Positions 21,484 through 31,806 of a stretch of DNA of 64,000 bases are shown piece after piece (within the stretch, counting starts at the first letter, position 1; the number at the start of each line of letters is the position of its first letter). Made by a program: the position numbers and the translations under genes. The stretch is taken from the NCBI RefSeq assembly GCF_900199215.1, contig NZ_FZQA01000006.1, positions 62,001 through 126,000 on the forward strand, given 5' to 3'. The notes beneath the pieces are model-generated. The model did no database searches. It saw nothing but the letters and a program-made list of their open reading frames with translations, and was not told the origin of the DNA. The stretch is from Amphiplicatus metriothermophilus (GTDB lineage Bacteria > Pseudomonadota > Alphaproteobacteria > Caulobacterales > Parvularculaceae).

Positions 21484-22602
21484 TCAATGCAGAGCCAGCG
21501 CTTCCTCGGCGGGCGTGTAGGGCAGGCCGTGCGCGGCCGCGACGGCTTCATGCGTGACTTTTCCGCGGTGAACGTTGAGCCCGTTGCGCAGATGCCTGTT
21601 TTCCTTCAGCGCGTCGAGCCCCTTGTCGGCGAGCATCAGCCCGTAGGCGAGGGTCGCGTTGTTGAGCGCGTGCGAGGCGGTGAGCGGCACCGCGCCCGGC
21701 ATGTTGGCCACGCAATAGTGAACGACCCCTTCGACGATATAAGTCGGCTCGGCGTGGGTCGTCGGCTTCGAGGTTTCGAAACAGCCGCCCTGGTCGATCG
21801 AGACGTCGACCAGCACGGCGCCGTCCTTCATGCCTTTCAGCATCTCGCGGGTGACCAGCTTGGGGGCGCTCGCGCCGGGGATCAGCACCGCGCCGATCAC
21901 CACATCGGCCTCGTCGGTCTCTTCGTCGAGGGCCTCATAGGTGGAGTAGCGCGTCTTGACCCGCCCGGCGAAGAGATCGTCGAGTTCGGCGAGACGGCGC
22001 AGATTGCGGTCGAGCACCGTGACGTCCGCGCCGAGGCCGGCGGCCATCTTGGCGGCGTGGGCGCCGACGACGCCTCCGCCGATGACGAGCACTTTCGCGG
22101 GCAGCACGCCCGGCACGCCGCCCATGAGAAGACCGCGCCCGCCCTGCGGCGCCGTCAGCGCATAGGCGGCGGCCTGGATGGCGAGCCGGCCGGCGACCTC
22201 GCTCATCGGCGCGAGCAGGGGAAGGCCGCCGCGATCGTCCGTTACGGTTTCGTAAGCCACGCCCGTCACGCCGGACTTCAGAAGGCCTTTCGTCTGGGGC
22301 TCGTCCGGAGCGAGATGCAGATAGGCGTAAAGGATCTGGCCTTCGCGCAGCCGCTCGATCTCGACCGGCTGGGGCTCCTTCACTTTCACGATCATCTCGG
22401 CTTCGGCGAAGACGCTTGCGGCGTCGGGCGCGATGCGCGCCCCGGCCGCTTCATAGTCCTGGTCGCCGGCGCGAATCCCGGCGCCCGCGCCGGTTTCGAC
22501 GATCACTTCGTGGCCGTGGGCGACATACTCCCGGACGCTGCCGGGGGTCAGTCCGACCCGAAACTCCGAATTCTTGATCTCCTTGGGAACCCCGACCCGC
22601 AT
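21484..22602 (-). CDS. ald: Alanine dehydrogenase
   Basis: 372-residue NAD-dependent L-alanine dehydrogenase, which interconverts alanine and pyruvate plus ammonia. The N-terminus [20 protein letters not shown], the substrate-binding Lys/Arg region (MIVKVKEPQ), the catalytic His region (YLHLAPD), the NAD motif [14 protein letters not shown] and the closing [11 protein letters not shown] segment are all present. Start set at ATG 22602, directly after CAGGAGGCGC; the frame is open upstream but lacks family sequence. Length is typical of Ald. It is transcribed alone, divergent from a membrane-protein gene. Confidence 0.96.
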   Translation of the reverse strand: MRVGVPKEIKNSEFRVGLTPGSVREYVAHGHEVIVETGAGAGIRAGDQDYEAAGARIAPDAASVFAEAEMIVKVKEPQPVEIERLREGQILYAYLHLAPDEPQTKGLLKSGVTGVAYETVTDDRGGLPLLAPMSEVAGRLAIQAAAYALTAPQGGRGLLMGGVPGVLPAKVLVIGGGVVGAHAAKMAAGLGADVTVLDRNLRRLAELDDLFAGRVKTRYSTYEALDEETDEADVVIGAVLIPGASAPKLVTREMLKGMKDGAVLVDVSIDQGGCFETSKPTTHAEPTYIVEGVVHYCVANMPGAVPLTASHALNNATLAYGLMLADKGLDALKENRHLRNGLNVHRGKVTHEAVAAAHGLPYTPAEEALALH

Positions 22603-22801
22603 GATGCGCCTCCTGAAATGTCGTCGCGTGATTAGCAGATTGTTGCGCGCAGTAAAATTTATTTCGAAAGCCGGCATTGGCTTGCGCGAGGCGTTGTCGG
22701 GATCGTGAAAAGCCGAGGATCCGGCTTAACCGGCCGCGAATTTTTTCATGGCGGAATCTCCCTCGCTTTCTGGCCGTAACGTTCGCGAAGGAGATTGCGT
22801 C

Positions 22802-23530
22802 ATGCTGAACACTGCGCGGGTGGCGTTGCCTGCGCCGGTAGAGGGGCGTCTGAAGCGCGCGTCCGAATTCGTCGACAATATTTCCGATTTCGTGCGCGAC
22901 GACCTGATCGGATTCCGGCGCCCGCTGGCGGCGACGTTCGCGTTCACGGCGCCGATATTTCTGGCGTTCATGTTCTATGTCGGCGGCGTCGAGGCGCTGG
23001 CGAAATGGGGCGCGCTTTACGCGTTCGTCGCCGGGGTCGGCCTGTTCCTCGTGGGAAGACAGCTATGGCCTTCTCTGGTCGACGAGTTCGAGCGGCGGAC
23101 CGAGGAAAAGCGCAAGGCGATCGCAGATCTGCGCTGTGGGTTCGGCGAGGCGTCTTTCGTCAGCCTCGCGCGCGCGCCGTTTTTCATCGAACATCCTCAT
23201 GGCGTGCTGGTCCTGGCCGACGCTGGGGACTTTCGCACGCTGTTCTTCTCCATCGACAAGGACGAAGACGATCCGCGCTGGCCGCTTTACGTGAACGGCG
23301 AGCTTCAGCGCCGGGTGTGGCGCTGGCTGCGCCTGCCGGTATCCCGCGAGATCGTGAAGTTCTCCACCGAGGGCTCGAAGCTCGCCGGGCTGGGCGCGCC
23401 GCCGACGATCGACTCCATCGACGTGTGGGAGACCGTGAACGTGGCGCTGGGCGAGCCGCTCGACGGGGCGGTCATTCATCGGCCGTTCGACGAAATCGTC
23501 GACATGATCGACCGCATGGCGCGGTTCTAA
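22802..23530 (+). CDS. Hypothetical membrane protein
   Basis: 242-residue protein starting at ATG 22802 after AAGGAGA. N-terminal 50 residues contain [27 protein letters not shown]. They are followed by two membrane spans (about 40-60 and 68-88, [33 protein letters not shown] in part) and then a 150-residue soluble domain: [26 protein letters not shown], then [14 protein letters not shown] and a C-terminal [15 protein letters not shown] do not recognise the soluble domain. It is 71 bases upstream of lipA on the same strand. Confidence 0.6.
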   Translation: MLNTARVALPAPVEGRLKRASEFVDNISDFVRDDLIGFRRPLAATFAFTAPIFLAFMFYVGGVEALAKWGALYAFVAGVGLFLVGRQLWPSLVDEFERRTEEKRKAIADLRCGFGEASFVSLARAPFFIEHPHGVLVLADAGDFRTLFFSIDKDEDDPRWPLYVNGELQRRVWRWLRLPVSREIVKFSTEGSKLAGLGAPPTIDSIDVWETVNVALGEPLDGAVIHRPFDEIVDMIDRMARF

Positions 23531-23601
23531 GCGGGGCTAGGCGGGCTGGCCTGTTACGACGGGCCTTACAAACCGGCGACCGGACTGCTACATGGCGGGC
23601 C

Positions 23602-24558
23602 ATGGCCACCCTGATCGACACCCTCGCCGGGACCGCCCCGCGGCATCCTGAAAAGCGCAACCGGCCGGACAGCCCGCTCCTGCGCAAGCCCGCGTGGATT
23701 CGCGTCAAGGCGCCGACCTCGGCCGGCTACGCCGAGACCCGCGCCATCGTGCGCGCCAAGAAGCTCCACACCGTCTGCGAGGAGGCGGCCTGCCCGAATA
23801 TCGGCGAGTGCTGGGCGAAGAAGCACGCCACCATGATGATCATGGGCGACACCTGCACGCGGGCCTGCGCCTTCTGCAACGTAAAGACCGGCCTGCCGGG
23901 CCCGCTCGACCCTGACGAGCCCGCCCATGTCGCCGAAGCGGTCGCGCAGATGGGGCTGTCGCACGTCGTCGTCACGTCCGTCGACCGGGACGATCTGGAA
24001 GACGGCGGGGCGGCGCATTTCGCCGCCGTGGTGCGCGCGATCCGGGAAAAGGCGCCGGCGACGACCGTTGAAATTCTGACTCCGGACTTTTTGCGCAAGC
24101 GCGGCGCGGCGGAAGTCGTCATCGACTCGAAGCCGGACGTTTTCAACCACAATCTCGAAACCGTGCCGCGGCTTTATCTGCCGATCCGTCCCGGCGCGCG
24201 CTATTACGCCTCGCTGCGGCTGCTCGAAAAAGTCAAGGAGCGCGACCCCGAAATCTTCACCAAGTCAGGGATCATGGTCGGGCTGGGCGAGACCCGCGAG
24301 GAAGTAATGCAGGTTATGGACGACATGCGCGCGGCCGGCGTCGATTTCATCACCATCGGCCAGTATCTGCAGCCGACGCGCAAGCATGCGCCAGTCGAGC
24401 GGTTCGTCACGCCTGAGGAGTTCAAATCCTACGAGGCGATCGCGCGCGCCAAGGGCTTTTTGATGGTCTCAGCTTCGCCGCTCACGCGCTCGTCGCATCA
24501 TGCAGGCGAAGACTTCGCCCGGCTGAAAGAGGCGCGCGCGAGCGCCGCGTCGCCGTAG
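23602..24558 (+). CDS. lipA: Lipoyl synthase
   Basis: 318-residue radical-SAM enzyme that inserts two sulfurs into protein-bound octanoyl groups to make lipoyl cofactors. The auxiliary cluster motif [12 protein letters not shown] and the radical-SAM motif CTRACAFC are both intact, as is the C-terminal [14 protein letters not shown], whose serine ligates the auxiliary cluster. [17 protein letters not shown] and [16 protein letters not shown] are diagnostic. The ATG at 23602 gives the usual alphaproteobacterial N-terminus. coq10 follows after 76 bases, a common alphaproteobacterial order. Confidence 0.98.
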   Translation: MATLIDTLAGTAPRHPEKRNRPDSPLLRKPAWIRVKAPTSAGYAETRAIVRAKKLHTVCEEAACPNIGECWAKKHATMMIMGDTCTRACAFCNVKTGLPGPLDPDEPAHVAEAVAQMGLSHVVVTSVDRDDLEDGGAAHFAAVVRAIREKAPATTVEILTPDFLRKRGAAEVVIDSKPDVFNHNLETVPRLYLPIRPGARYYASLRLLEKVKERDPEIFTKSGIMVGLGETREEVMQVMDDMRAAGVDFITIGQYLQPTRKHAPVERFVTPEEFKSYEAIARAKGFLMVSASPLTRSSHHAGEDFARLKEARASAASP

Positions 24559-24634
24559 GGGCGGCATTCGGTCCCGCCCGGCTTTTCGACTCATTCCGGG
24601 ACGTCTATGTCGGCGCGGCTCGCGGAATGAAACG

Positions 24635-25105
24635 ATGGCGACGGAGAAACGCACCAAAACATTCGCTCCGTTTCCGCCCGAGGCGATGTTCGATCTCGTC
24701 GCGGATGTGGAGCGCTATCCCGAATTTCTCCCGCATTGCGCGGCGTTGCGCGTCGTCGAGCGCGGCGGGGCGGACCCGCAGGGGCGCGAGACGCTCGTAG
24801 CGGACATGGTCGTCGCCTACCGCGCCTTTCGCGAGACGTTCCGCAGCCGCGTGACGCTCGACCGGCCCGCCTTGCGGATCGAGGCGGAGTATCTGGAGGG
24901 GCCTTTCCGCCATCTGCGCACGGTCTGGCGCTTCGAGCAGGCGCCGGACGGAACTGAAATCGACTTCACGATCTCCTTCGCGTTCAGCAATTTCATCCTA
25001 CAGGCCGCCGCCGCCCCCGTGTTCGAGAAGGTCTTCATGCGGATGACCGACGCCTTCATCCGCCGCGCGCATGACCTGTACGGTTCAGTGGGAATCGAAA
25101 GCTGA
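24635..25105 (+). CDS. coq10: Coenzyme Q-binding protein COQ10-like (START domain, RatA/YfjG family)
   Basis: 156-residue START/SRPBCC protein. MFDLVADVERYPEFLPHCAALRVVER and WRFEQAPDGTEIDFTISFAFSNFILQ are the conserved parts of the polyketide-cyclase/COQ10 family, which binds ubiquinone and helps respiratory-chain function. The E. coli homologue RatA was described as a ribosome-association toxin, but the alphaproteobacterial proteins next to lipA are usually regarded as COQ10-like. It is preceded by lipA and ends convergently with cinA. Confidence 0.88.
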   Translation: MATEKRTKTFAPFPPEAMFDLVADVERYPEFLPHCAALRVVERGGADPQGRETLVADMVVAYRAFRETFRSRVTLDRPALRIEAEYLEGPFRHLRTVWRFEQAPDGTEIDFTISFAFSNFILQAAAAPVFEKVFMRMTDAFIRRAHDLYGSVGIES

Positions 25106-25107
25106 CA

Positions 25108-25133
25108 GGCGGCGCCGTCAAGCTTGCGCCGCC
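25108..25133. terminator. GC-rich hairpin between convergent coq10 and cinA
   Basis: Perfect eight-base stem GGCGGCGC / GCGCCGCC (25108-25115 and 25126-25133) with a ten-base loop, covering the cinA stop codon. There is no T run on either side, so it is at most a weak or bidirectional transcription barrier. Confidence 0.3.
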
Positions 25134-25615
25134 GCGGCGAGCAGAAAGAGCGCCGTTTCGACGGATTTCGCCCGCACGAAAGCGCGCGAAGCCCGTGCGA
25201 ACAGCCGCCGCTCGACGCGCGCTCCGCCGCCGCGCGCGGCGAGTCCGAACCAGACGAGGCCGACGGGTTTTTCCGGGGTTCCGCCGTCGGGACCGGCGAC
25301 GCCGGTGACGGAGACCGCGATGTCGGCATGCGAGCGGGCGCGCGCGCCCTCGGCCATGGCGCGCGCGACCGCGGCGCTGACCGCGCCATGCGCCGCGATG
25401 AGCGACGAGGCGACGCCCAGCAATTCTGTCTTGGCTTGGTTGGAGTAGGTCACGAAGCCGCGCTCGAACGCCGCCGAGGAGCCGGGAATGTCCGTAAGCG
25501 CGGCGGCGATCATGCCGCCGGTGCAGGACTCAGCCGTGGCGATCATGAGGCCCTTCGCGGCCGCTTTTTGAATGACCGTGCGGGCGAGGACGGCTATGCG
25601 CGCGCTCTCCGCCAT
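25118..25615 (-). CDS. pncC: CinA-type nicotinamide-nucleotide amidase
   Basis: 165-residue protein equal to the C-terminal domain of CinA (PncC/YdeJ/YgaD). IATAESCTGGMIAAALTDIPGSSAAFERGFVTYSNQAK holds the catalytic Ser/Lys region and GVAGPDGGTPEKPVGLVW the second conserved loop. The enzyme deamidates nicotinamide mononucleotide to nicotinate mononucleotide in NAD salvage. The start codon directly follows the ispDF stop (TAGATG), the usual alphaproteobacterial order ispDF-cinA. Confidence 0.93.
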   Translation of the reverse strand: MAESARIAVLARTVIQKAAAKGLMIATAESCTGGMIAAALTDIPGSSAAFERGFVTYSNQAKTELLGVASSLIAAHGAVSAAVARAMAEGARARSHADIAVSVTGVAGPDGGTPEKPVGLVWFGLAARGGGARVERRLFARASRAFVRAKSVETALFLLAAAAQA

Positions 25616-26803
25616 CTATCGCGCCGGCAGCCGGATGGTCGCGGTGGCGAAGGCGGCGATTCCTTCCCGTCGTCCCGTGAAGCCCAGTTTCTCCGTCGTC
25701 GTCGCTTTCACGGAGATGCGTGAGGCGTCGAGCTCCATGATCTCGCCCAAGGCTGCGCGCATGGCGTCGCGATGCGGACCAATCTTGGGAGCCTCGCAGA
25801 CGAGCGTCACGTCGCAATGAGTCACTGCGCCGCCGGCCTCGCGCACGAGCTCGCAGGCCTTGCGCAGGAAGATGCTGGACGCCGCGCCCTTCCATTGCGG
25901 GTCGGAAGGCGAAAAGTGGTCGCCGATGTCGCCCGCGCCGAGCGCGCCGAAGATGGCGTCGGTCAAGGCGTGCATGCCGGCGTCGGCGTCGGAGTGGCCT
26001 TTCAGCTTCGCCTCATGCGGGATCGACACGCCGCACAGGATGACGGCCTCGCCCGGCTCGAAAGCGTGAACGTCATAGCCGTGTCCGGTGCGGTATTCGT
26101 GCATGGGCGCCTTCCGTCGCAGCAGGGTCTCGGCCATGCCGAAATCCTCAGCCTGCGTGATCTTCATATTGTCCGGCGAACCGAGCGCAAGAGCGACCTT
26201 GAGGCCCGCGGCTTCGGCGACGGCGGCGTCATCCGTATACGCCTTCCCCGCCGCCTTCCTGTGGGCGTCGAGAATCGCGCGATATCGGAAACCCTGCGGC
26301 GTCTGCGCGCGCCACAGCCGCTCGCGCGGCACGGTCTCGGCGATATGGCCGCCCTCGGCGCGCTTGATGGTGTCGAAAACGGGCAGGGCGGCGATCGCGC
26401 CGTCCGCCGCGCCGAGCGCTTCGATCACGTTGGAGATAACCGCGCCGCTCACGAAGGGCCGCGCCGCGTCATGGATGAGCGCGAGCGTCGGCGGATCGCT
26501 TTCAAGGCTTTCGAGCCCGAGCCGGACCGAATCCTGCCGCTCGGCGCCGCCGTGAACGGGAGCGAGCAGCTTGGGATGCCCGCGAAACTCCGCCATCGCC
26601 TCCGCGTAAGCGTCCCCATCGTCGCTGTGGATGATGACGCGCACGGCGTCGATCTGCGGGTGATCCAGAAAGGCCGCCGCCGCATGCGCCAGGACCGGCT
26701 TGCCGGCGAGCAGGCGATACTGCTTCGGCCCGCCTTCGCCGGCGCGGGTTCCCCGTCCGGCGGCGACGATGAGGGCGACGGCGTGGCGAGGCTTGACGGG
26801 CAA
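25616..26803 (-). CDS. ispDF: Bifunctional MEP cytidylyltransferase / MEcPP synthase
   Basis: 395-residue fusion of two steps of the non-mevalonate isoprenoid pathway, usual in alphaproteobacteria. Residues 1 to about 230 are IspD ([21 protein letters not shown], then [21 protein letters not shown] and AQTPQGFRY). Residues from about 237 are IspF ([11 protein letters not shown] with Asp/His metal ligands, [32 protein letters not shown] and [16 protein letters not shown]). Translation begins at TTG 26803, with AAAGGA in front, giving [18 protein letters not shown]. Divergent from dusB. Confidence 0.96.
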   Translation of the reverse strand: MPVKPRHAVALIVAAGRGTRAGEGGPKQYRLLAGKPVLAHAAAAFLDHPQIDAVRVIIHSDDGDAYAEAMAEFRGHPKLLAPVHGGAERQDSVRLGLESLESDPPTLALIHDAARPFVSGAVISNVIEALGAADGAIAALPVFDTIKRAEGGHIAETVPRERLWRAQTPQGFRYRAILDAHRKAAGKAYTDDAAVAEAAGLKVALALGSPDNMKITQAEDFGMAETLLRRKAPMHEYRTGHGYDVHAFEPGEAVILCGVSIPHEAKLKGHSDADAGMHALTDAIFGALGAGDIGDHFSPSDPQWKGAASSIFLRKACELVREAGGAVTHCDVTLVCEAPKIGPHRDAMRAALGEIMELDASRISVKATTTEKLGFTGRREGIAAFATATIRLPAR

Positions 26804-26888
26804 GGGGCGTCCTTTCGCGGCTGGCGGCCTTTTCTTTCAGCGCTTTAGCTTCTATCGACAAGCCCTGAAAGCGAGTCCGAGTCAAACC

Positions 26889-27899
26889 ATGCGCGTCGGT
26901 TCCGTTCCGCTCGTCAACAATGTCGCGGCCGCTCCCATGTCAGGGGTGAGCGACCGCGCCTTCCGGCGCGCAGCGGCGCGCGCCGGCGCCGGCCTTGCGG
27001 TCTCGGAAATGGTCGCGAGCCGCGAGCTCGCCCGCGCCCGGCCCGACGTCGTGCGCCGGGCCGAGGGCGATCCGGCCGTTCGGCCTTTTGTGATCCAGCT
27101 CGCCGGCCGCGACCCCCATTGGATGGCCGAAGGCGCGCGGCTCGCCGAAGCGGCCGGCGCCGATATTGTCGACATCAATATGGGCTGTCCTTCGCGCCAG
27201 GTGACGGGCCAGCTTTGCGGCTCGGCGCTGATGCGCGAGCCGAACCTTGCGTTGCGGCTCATCGAGGCGATGGTCGAGGCGACGTCGCGCCCGGTGACGC
27301 TCAAGATGCGTCTCGGTTGGGACTGGGACTGTCTGAATGCGCCGGAGATCGCCCGCCGGGCCGAAGCCGCGGGCGTGCGGATGCTTACGGTGCATGGGCG
27401 CACCCGCAACCAGTTCTACAAAGGCGCGGCGAACTGGGCGGCGATCCGGATGGTCAAGGAAGCCGTGTCCATTCCGGTCCTGGCGAACGGCGACATCGTC
27501 GATCTCGCCTCGGCCCGCCGCGCGCTTCAAGAGTCCGGCGCCGACGGCGTGATGATCGGCCGCGCCGCCGTCGGCCGGCCCTGGCTGCCTGGCGCGATCG
27601 CCCGCGCGCTCGCCGCCGGGGCGGACCGGCTCGACGCGCCCGCGCCCGACGAGCAGCTCGCCATCGCGCTCGCCCATTACGACGACACGCTCGCCCTCTA
27701 TGGCGAGCCGTTGGGCGCGCGCATGGCTCGAAAGCATCTCGCGGCTTATGTGGACCATGCGCCGGTCGCGGTCGATCCCGCCTGCCGCCGCGCGGCGCGG
27801 GCCGCCATCTGCACGCTGAACAGCCCGACGCGCGTGAGAGAGGCGCTGCAGATGTTCTTCGCCGGCGAAGCGGAAGACGTCGTCAGCCGCGCAGCCTGA
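26889..27899 (+). CDS. dusB: tRNA-dihydrouridine synthase
   Basis: 336-residue FMN-dependent TIM-barrel enzyme. [18 protein letters not shown], the catalytic [18 protein letters not shown] loop with its Cys, [22 protein letters not shown] and [15 protein letters not shown] are all typical of DusB (NifR3), which reduces uridines in the tRNA D-loop. In most alphaproteobacteria this gene (nifR3) is followed by ntrB and ntrC; here ntrY comes next. Start taken at ATG 26889. Confidence 0.96.
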   Translation: MRVGSVPLVNNVAAAPMSGVSDRAFRRAAARAGAGLAVSEMVASRELARARPDVVRRAEGDPAVRPFVIQLAGRDPHWMAEGARLAEAAGADIVDINMGCPSRQVTGQLCGSALMREPNLALRLIEAMVEATSRPVTLKMRLGWDWDCLNAPEIARRAEAAGVRMLTVHGRTRNQFYKGAANWAAIRMVKEAVSIPVLANGDIVDLASARRALQESGADGVMIGRAAVGRPWLPGAIARALAAGADRLDAPAPDEQLAIALAHYDDTLALYGEPLGARMARKHLAAYVDHAPVAVDPACRRAARAAICTLNSPTRVREALQMFFAGEAEDVVSRAA

Positions 27900-27976
27900 C
27901 GTCGCCTGCGGCTTTTTCGCAACATTTGTGTTGATTTTTAGCAACAAGCATATCAGCATCCCCGCTGGTTCGGTCG

Positions 27977-30352
27977 TTGCATAAGGGGGAGCCGGCGCGA
28001 ACCGGATGTCGCGCGCCCGAAAGGGCGGCGAAGTACAGGCGTACCGGCGGGCGAGGCGGCTTGGCTACGGGCGACGAGAACAGAAACGTCGATGAGCGGC
28101 CGGCGCGCGCGCCTGCGGCCCAGCGTTTTCTACCGCGATGGATGATGTCGAACGCCATGGCGGCGGCGGCTTTGGCCGGGGCCGTCGGCGTCGCGTTCGT
28201 GACGACGTGGGTGCTGCTGTCGCCGTTCGTCGAGGAGGTCGATCCTGGCCTCCTGACGGGCATGATCGTCGCCAATGTGGTGATCGCGGCGGCCTTCGCC
28301 ATTCTGATCGGCCTGCGGCTCTGGCATGTCTGGTCCGACCGGCGCCATCAGCTCGCCGGATCTCGCACGCACATGCAGCTCGCGACGATGTTCTCCATCG
28401 TCGCGGTCCTGCCGTCGATCATCGCTTTCCTCTTCGCCTTCACCATCCTGCGCACGAGCCTCAACGACGTTTTCAGCGACCGGATCGAGCGGTACCACGA
28501 CACCGCGCGCGACCTCGCCAACGCCCTCGTCGAGGAGAAGGCGGGCGATCTTGAAACGGCGATGCGACTCATCGCTCTCGACATCCGGCGCAATGAGGAA
28601 GCCGGCCTCGGCCTCGAAGCGACGCCGATCAGCTTCCGGCAGTATCTTTATCAGCAGGCCCAGTTTCGCGGGCTTTCCGCGCTCTATCTGCTCGACGGCG
28701 AGGGGCGGCTGCTGGTGCGCGCGGAAGTGGAGGAGGGCGTCTACAATCTTCCTTCGGCCGCCGCGCTCAAGAATCTGAACGTCGGCGGCGCAGCGCCAGG
28801 CGAGCTGTTCCTGTTCGGAGCGAACACGGAATCGCAGTTCGACATCTTTCGCGGCGGGCTCAGTCTCGCTCACTATGGCGGCGGCTATCTCATCGGCTAT
28901 CAGCACGCCGATCCGGAGATTTCGCGGCGACTTTACGCCGTGACGGCCCTGCGTTCGGACTGGCGCGAGGCCGAACTCGGCCGGGCGCGCGCCGAGAACG
29001 TGTTTCTGGCGGGCTATGTCATTCTGGCGATCATCATCCTGTCCGGCGCGATCTGGCTCGGCCTGTGGGCGGCCACGCGAATCGTGCGCCCGATCGGGCG
29101 GCTCGTCGCCATGGCGGACAGGGTCTCCTCCGGCGACCTCGGCGCGCGGGTCGAGGTCTACAAGTCGGACGGCGAGCTCGGCGCGCTGGCGCGCTCCATG
29201 AACCACATGACCGCGCAGCTCCAGACGCAGCGCGACGATCTGATCGAAACGAACCGCCAGTTCGACCGCCGCCGCCGGTTTACCGAAGCCGTGCTGTCGG
29301 GCGTGTCGGCCGGCGTGCTCGGCGTGTCCGCCGAGGGCCGAATCACCATCGCCAACCGGTCGGCGGCGGATCTCCTCGGCGTCGACGGCGACCGGCTCGT
29401 CGGCGCGCGGATCAGCGAGGTGCTGCCTGAGCTCGACTCCATGCTCAACAGCCTGTCGGGCGTGTGCAATGTGGAAGCGGCCGAGCAGATCGAGCTCGTC
29501 CGCAACGACAGGCGGCGCACGTTCAACGTGCGGATCGTCGGCGACGAGGTCGAAGGCGAGCGCAATCTCGTCGTCACGTTCGACGACATCACGCAGCTCA
29601 TCGCCGCCCAGCGCAACGCCGCCTGGGGCGACGTGGCCAGACGCATCGCCCATGAGATCAAGAATCCGCTGACGCCCATTCAGTTGTCCGCCGAGCGGCT
29701 GCGTCGCAAGTATCTCAAAGAAATCAAGGATAACCCGGAAGTTTTCGACCGCTGCACCGACACCATCATCCGGCATGTCGGCGACATCGGCCGCATGGTG
29801 GACGAGTTCACCTCCTTCGCGCGGATGCCCAAGCCGGTGATGGCGCGCGAGGACGTGCGGGAGCTGGCGCGGTCGGCTATCTTCCCGCAGCGCGTCGCCT
29901 TTCCGGATATCGATTTCGCGCTCGAGACCCCGGACGATCCGGCGTGGGCGCGCTGCGACGGCCGCCTGATCGTACAGGCGTTGTCGAATCTTCTGAAAAA
30001 CGCCGCCGAATCGATCGCCGCGCGCGCGAGCGCGGAACCGGACGGCGCGCCCGGCAAGATAAAGGTCGTCGTCGCCCCGGCTCGCGACGGGATCGTCGTC
30101 GACGTGATCGACAACGGCGTCGGTCTTCCGAAGGCGGAGCGTCACCGCCTCACCGAACCCTACATGACTACGCGGGCGAAGGGCACGGGGCTCGGCCTCG
30201 CCATCGTCCGCAAGGTCGCGGAGGAACATGGCGGCAGGCTCGCCTTTGACGACGACGATTCGCTAGGTTCGACCGGCGCCCGCGTATCGCTCCTGCTGCC
30301 GACGGAGGCGCGAAGCGTCGGCGAGGAGCCGGTCAAGGCGGCCGCAGAATAA
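27977..30352 (+). CDS. ntrY: Sensor histidine kinase NtrY
   Basis: About 790-residue membrane kinase. Three or four membrane helices lie in the first 135 residues, followed by a large periplasmic sensor region ending at the span AGYVILAIIILSGAIWLGLWA. Then come HAMP (RIVRPIGRLVAMADRVSSGDLGARVEV), PAS (FTEAVLSGVSAGVLGVSAEGRI), the phospho-acceptor H box (RRIAHEIKNPLTPIQLSAERLRR), N box (LSNLLKNAAESI), G1 (DVIDNGVGLP) and G2 (GTGLGLAIVRKV). It pairs with NtrX in nitrogen, redox and envelope signalling. Start uncertain: TTG 27977 or TTG 28061, while ATG 28142 would trim the N-terminus just before the first span. Confidence 0.95.
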   Translation: MHKGEPARTGCRAPERAAKYRRTGGRGGLATGDENRNVDERPARAPAAQRFLPRWMMSNAMAAAALAGAVGVAFVTTWVLLSPFVEEVDPGLLTGMIVANVVIAAAFAILIGLRLWHVWSDRRHQLAGSRTHMQLATMFSIVAVLPSIIAFLFAFTILRTSLNDVFSDRIERYHDTARDLANALVEEKAGDLETAMRLIALDIRRNEEAGLGLEATPISFRQYLYQQAQFRGLSALYLLDGEGRLLVRAEVEEGVYNLPSAAALKNLNVGGAAPGELFLFGANTESQFDIFRGGLSLAHYGGGYLIGYQHADPEISRRLYAVTALRSDWREAELGRARAENVFLAGYVILAIIILSGAIWLGLWAATRIVRPIGRLVAMADRVSSGDLGARVEVYKSDGELGALARSMNHMTAQLQTQRDDLIETNRQFDRRRRFTEAVLSGVSAGVLGVSAEGRITIANRSAADLLGVDGDRLVGARISEVLPELDSMLNSLSGVCNVEAAEQIELVRNDRRRTFNVRIVGDEVEGERNLVVTFDDITQLIAAQRNAAWGDVARRIAHEIKNPLTPIQLSAERLRRKYLKEIKDNPEVFDRCTDTIIRHVGDIGRMVDEFTSFARMPKPVMAREDVRELARSAIFPQRVAFPDIDFALETPDDPAWARCDGRLIVQALSNLLKNAAESIAARASAEPDGAPGKIKVVVAPARDGIVVDVIDNGVGLPKAERHRLTEPYMTTRAKGTGLGLAIVRKVAEEHGGRLAFDDDDSLGSTGARVSLLLPTEARSVGEEPVKAAAE

Positions 30353-30390
30353 GGGCGTATGGGGAAGAGCGGGGAAGGACTGGGAAGCGT

Positions 30391-31779
30391 ATGAGCGTAG
30401 ACATTCTTATCGTTGACGACGAAGCCGATATCCGCGAGCTCGTGACGGGGCTTCTCGAAGACGAAGGGTTCAGCCCCCGATCTGCGGCCAACTCCGCTGA
30501 AACATTCGCGGCGGTGCGCGAGCGCGTGCCGGCGCTCGTCATTCTCGACGTATGGCTTCAGGGCTCGCAGCTCGACGGCATCGAAATCCTCGAAGAGCTC
30601 AAGCGGATTCATCCTGAGCTTCCCGTCATCATCATATCCGGACACGGAACGATCGAAACCGCGGTCGCCGCCATCAAGAAAGGCGCTTATGATTTCGTCG
30701 AGAAGCCGTTCAACGCGGACAGGCTCATTCTCGCCGTGAACCGGGCTCTGGAGGCCGCCCGTCTCAGGCGCGAGGTCTCGGAGCTGCGCGAGCGAGCGCC
30801 GGACTGGGGCCTGATCGGAAGCTCGTCGAGCGTCAACGCTTTGCGCAACGTCATCGAGCGCGTCGCCGACACGCGCTCGCGCGTGCTCATTTCCGGCCCG
30901 CCCGGCTCGGGCAAGGAGATGATCGCCCGCCTCCTCCACGCCAATTCGAGCCGCGCCGCGCAGCCCTTCATCGTCGCGAGCGCCGCCATGATCGCGCCGG
31001 AACGCATGGAAGAAGAACTCTTCGGCTTCGAGGCGCGCGACGGCAGACCCGGCGCCGTCGGACTTCTGGAGCGCGCCCATGGCGGTACGCTCATGTTCGA
31101 CGAAGTCGGCGACATGCCGCTTGAGACACAAGGCAAGATCCTGCGCGTGCTCGTCGATCAGCGTTTCAAGCGCGTCGGCGGCGACACGCCGGTCTCCGTC
31201 GACGTGCGCATCATCTCCACGACCTCGCGCGACCTTCTGGCCGAGGCGGCGGAGGGGCGGTTCCGCGAAGACCTTTACCATCGGCTCAACGTGGTGCCGA
31301 TCGCCGCGCCGTCGCTCGCCGAGCGGCGCGAGGACATTCCGGCGCTCGTCGCCTATTTCATCAATCGCATCGCCCGCGCCATGACCCTTCCGAAGCGGAC
31401 CTTGACGCCGGAGGCGCTCGCGGCGTTGCAGGCCTATCACTGGCCGGGCAACGTGCGCCAGCTTCGCAACGTCATCGAACGCACCCTCATTCTGATGGGG
31501 CGCGAAGACTGCGGCGACATCACATGCGAGCATCTGCCGCCGGAGATCATCGACGCGGGCCTCTCGATCCCGGCGGGCGAAGGGCTCGAACAGATCATCG
31601 CGCTCCCGCTCAGGGAGGCGCGCGAGCGCTTCGAGCGCGAATATCTTATTGCGCAGATCAACCGATTCGGCGGCAATATCTCGCGCACGGCGGCCTTCAT
31701 CGGCATGGAGCGCTCTGCGCTTCACCGCAAGCTGAAGGCCCTGGGCGTCAACGGGCAGGCGCGGGTGGAAAGCGTTTAG
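30391..31779 (+). CDS. ntrX: Nitrogen-regulation response regulator NtrX
   Basis: 462-residue regulator of the NtrC family. Receiver domain with IVDDEADIRE and phospho-Asp in VILDVWLQGSQLDGIEIL; AAA+ domain with Walker A SGPPGSGKEMIARLLH and Walker B GGTLMFDEVGDM; C-terminal HTH (FGGNISRTAAFIGMERSALHRKLKALG). The GAFTGA loop that contacts sigma-54 is not present: the equivalent stretch reads FEARDGRPGAVGLLERA. This is usual for alphaproteobacterial NtrX and argues against classical sigma-54 activation. ATG 30391 is 38 bases after ntrY. Confidence 0.96.
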   Translation: MSVDILIVDDEADIRELVTGLLEDEGFSPRSAANSAETFAAVRERVPALVILDVWLQGSQLDGIEILEELKRIHPELPVIIISGHGTIETAVAAIKKGAYDFVEKPFNADRLILAVNRALEAARLRREVSELRERAPDWGLIGSSSSVNALRNVIERVADTRSRVLISGPPGSGKEMIARLLHANSSRAAQPFIVASAAMIAPERMEEELFGFEARDGRPGAVGLLERAHGGTLMFDEVGDMPLETQGKILRVLVDQRFKRVGGDTPVSVDVRIISTTSRDLLAEAAEGRFREDLYHRLNVVPIAAPSLAERREDIPALVAYFINRIARAMTLPKRTLTPEALAALQAYHWPGNVRQLRNVIERTLILMGREDCGDITCEHLPPEIIDAGLSIPAGEGLEQIIALPLREARERFEREYLIAQINRFGGNISRTAAFIGMERSALHRKLKALGVNGQARVESV

Positions 31780-31806
31780 CCGGCCCCATCCGGAGCTTGG
31801 AGAATC

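Noticed and set aside
28130-30229. 699-codon minus-strand frame over ntrY
   Set aside because: Antisense to all kinase boxes; low-complexity charged translation.
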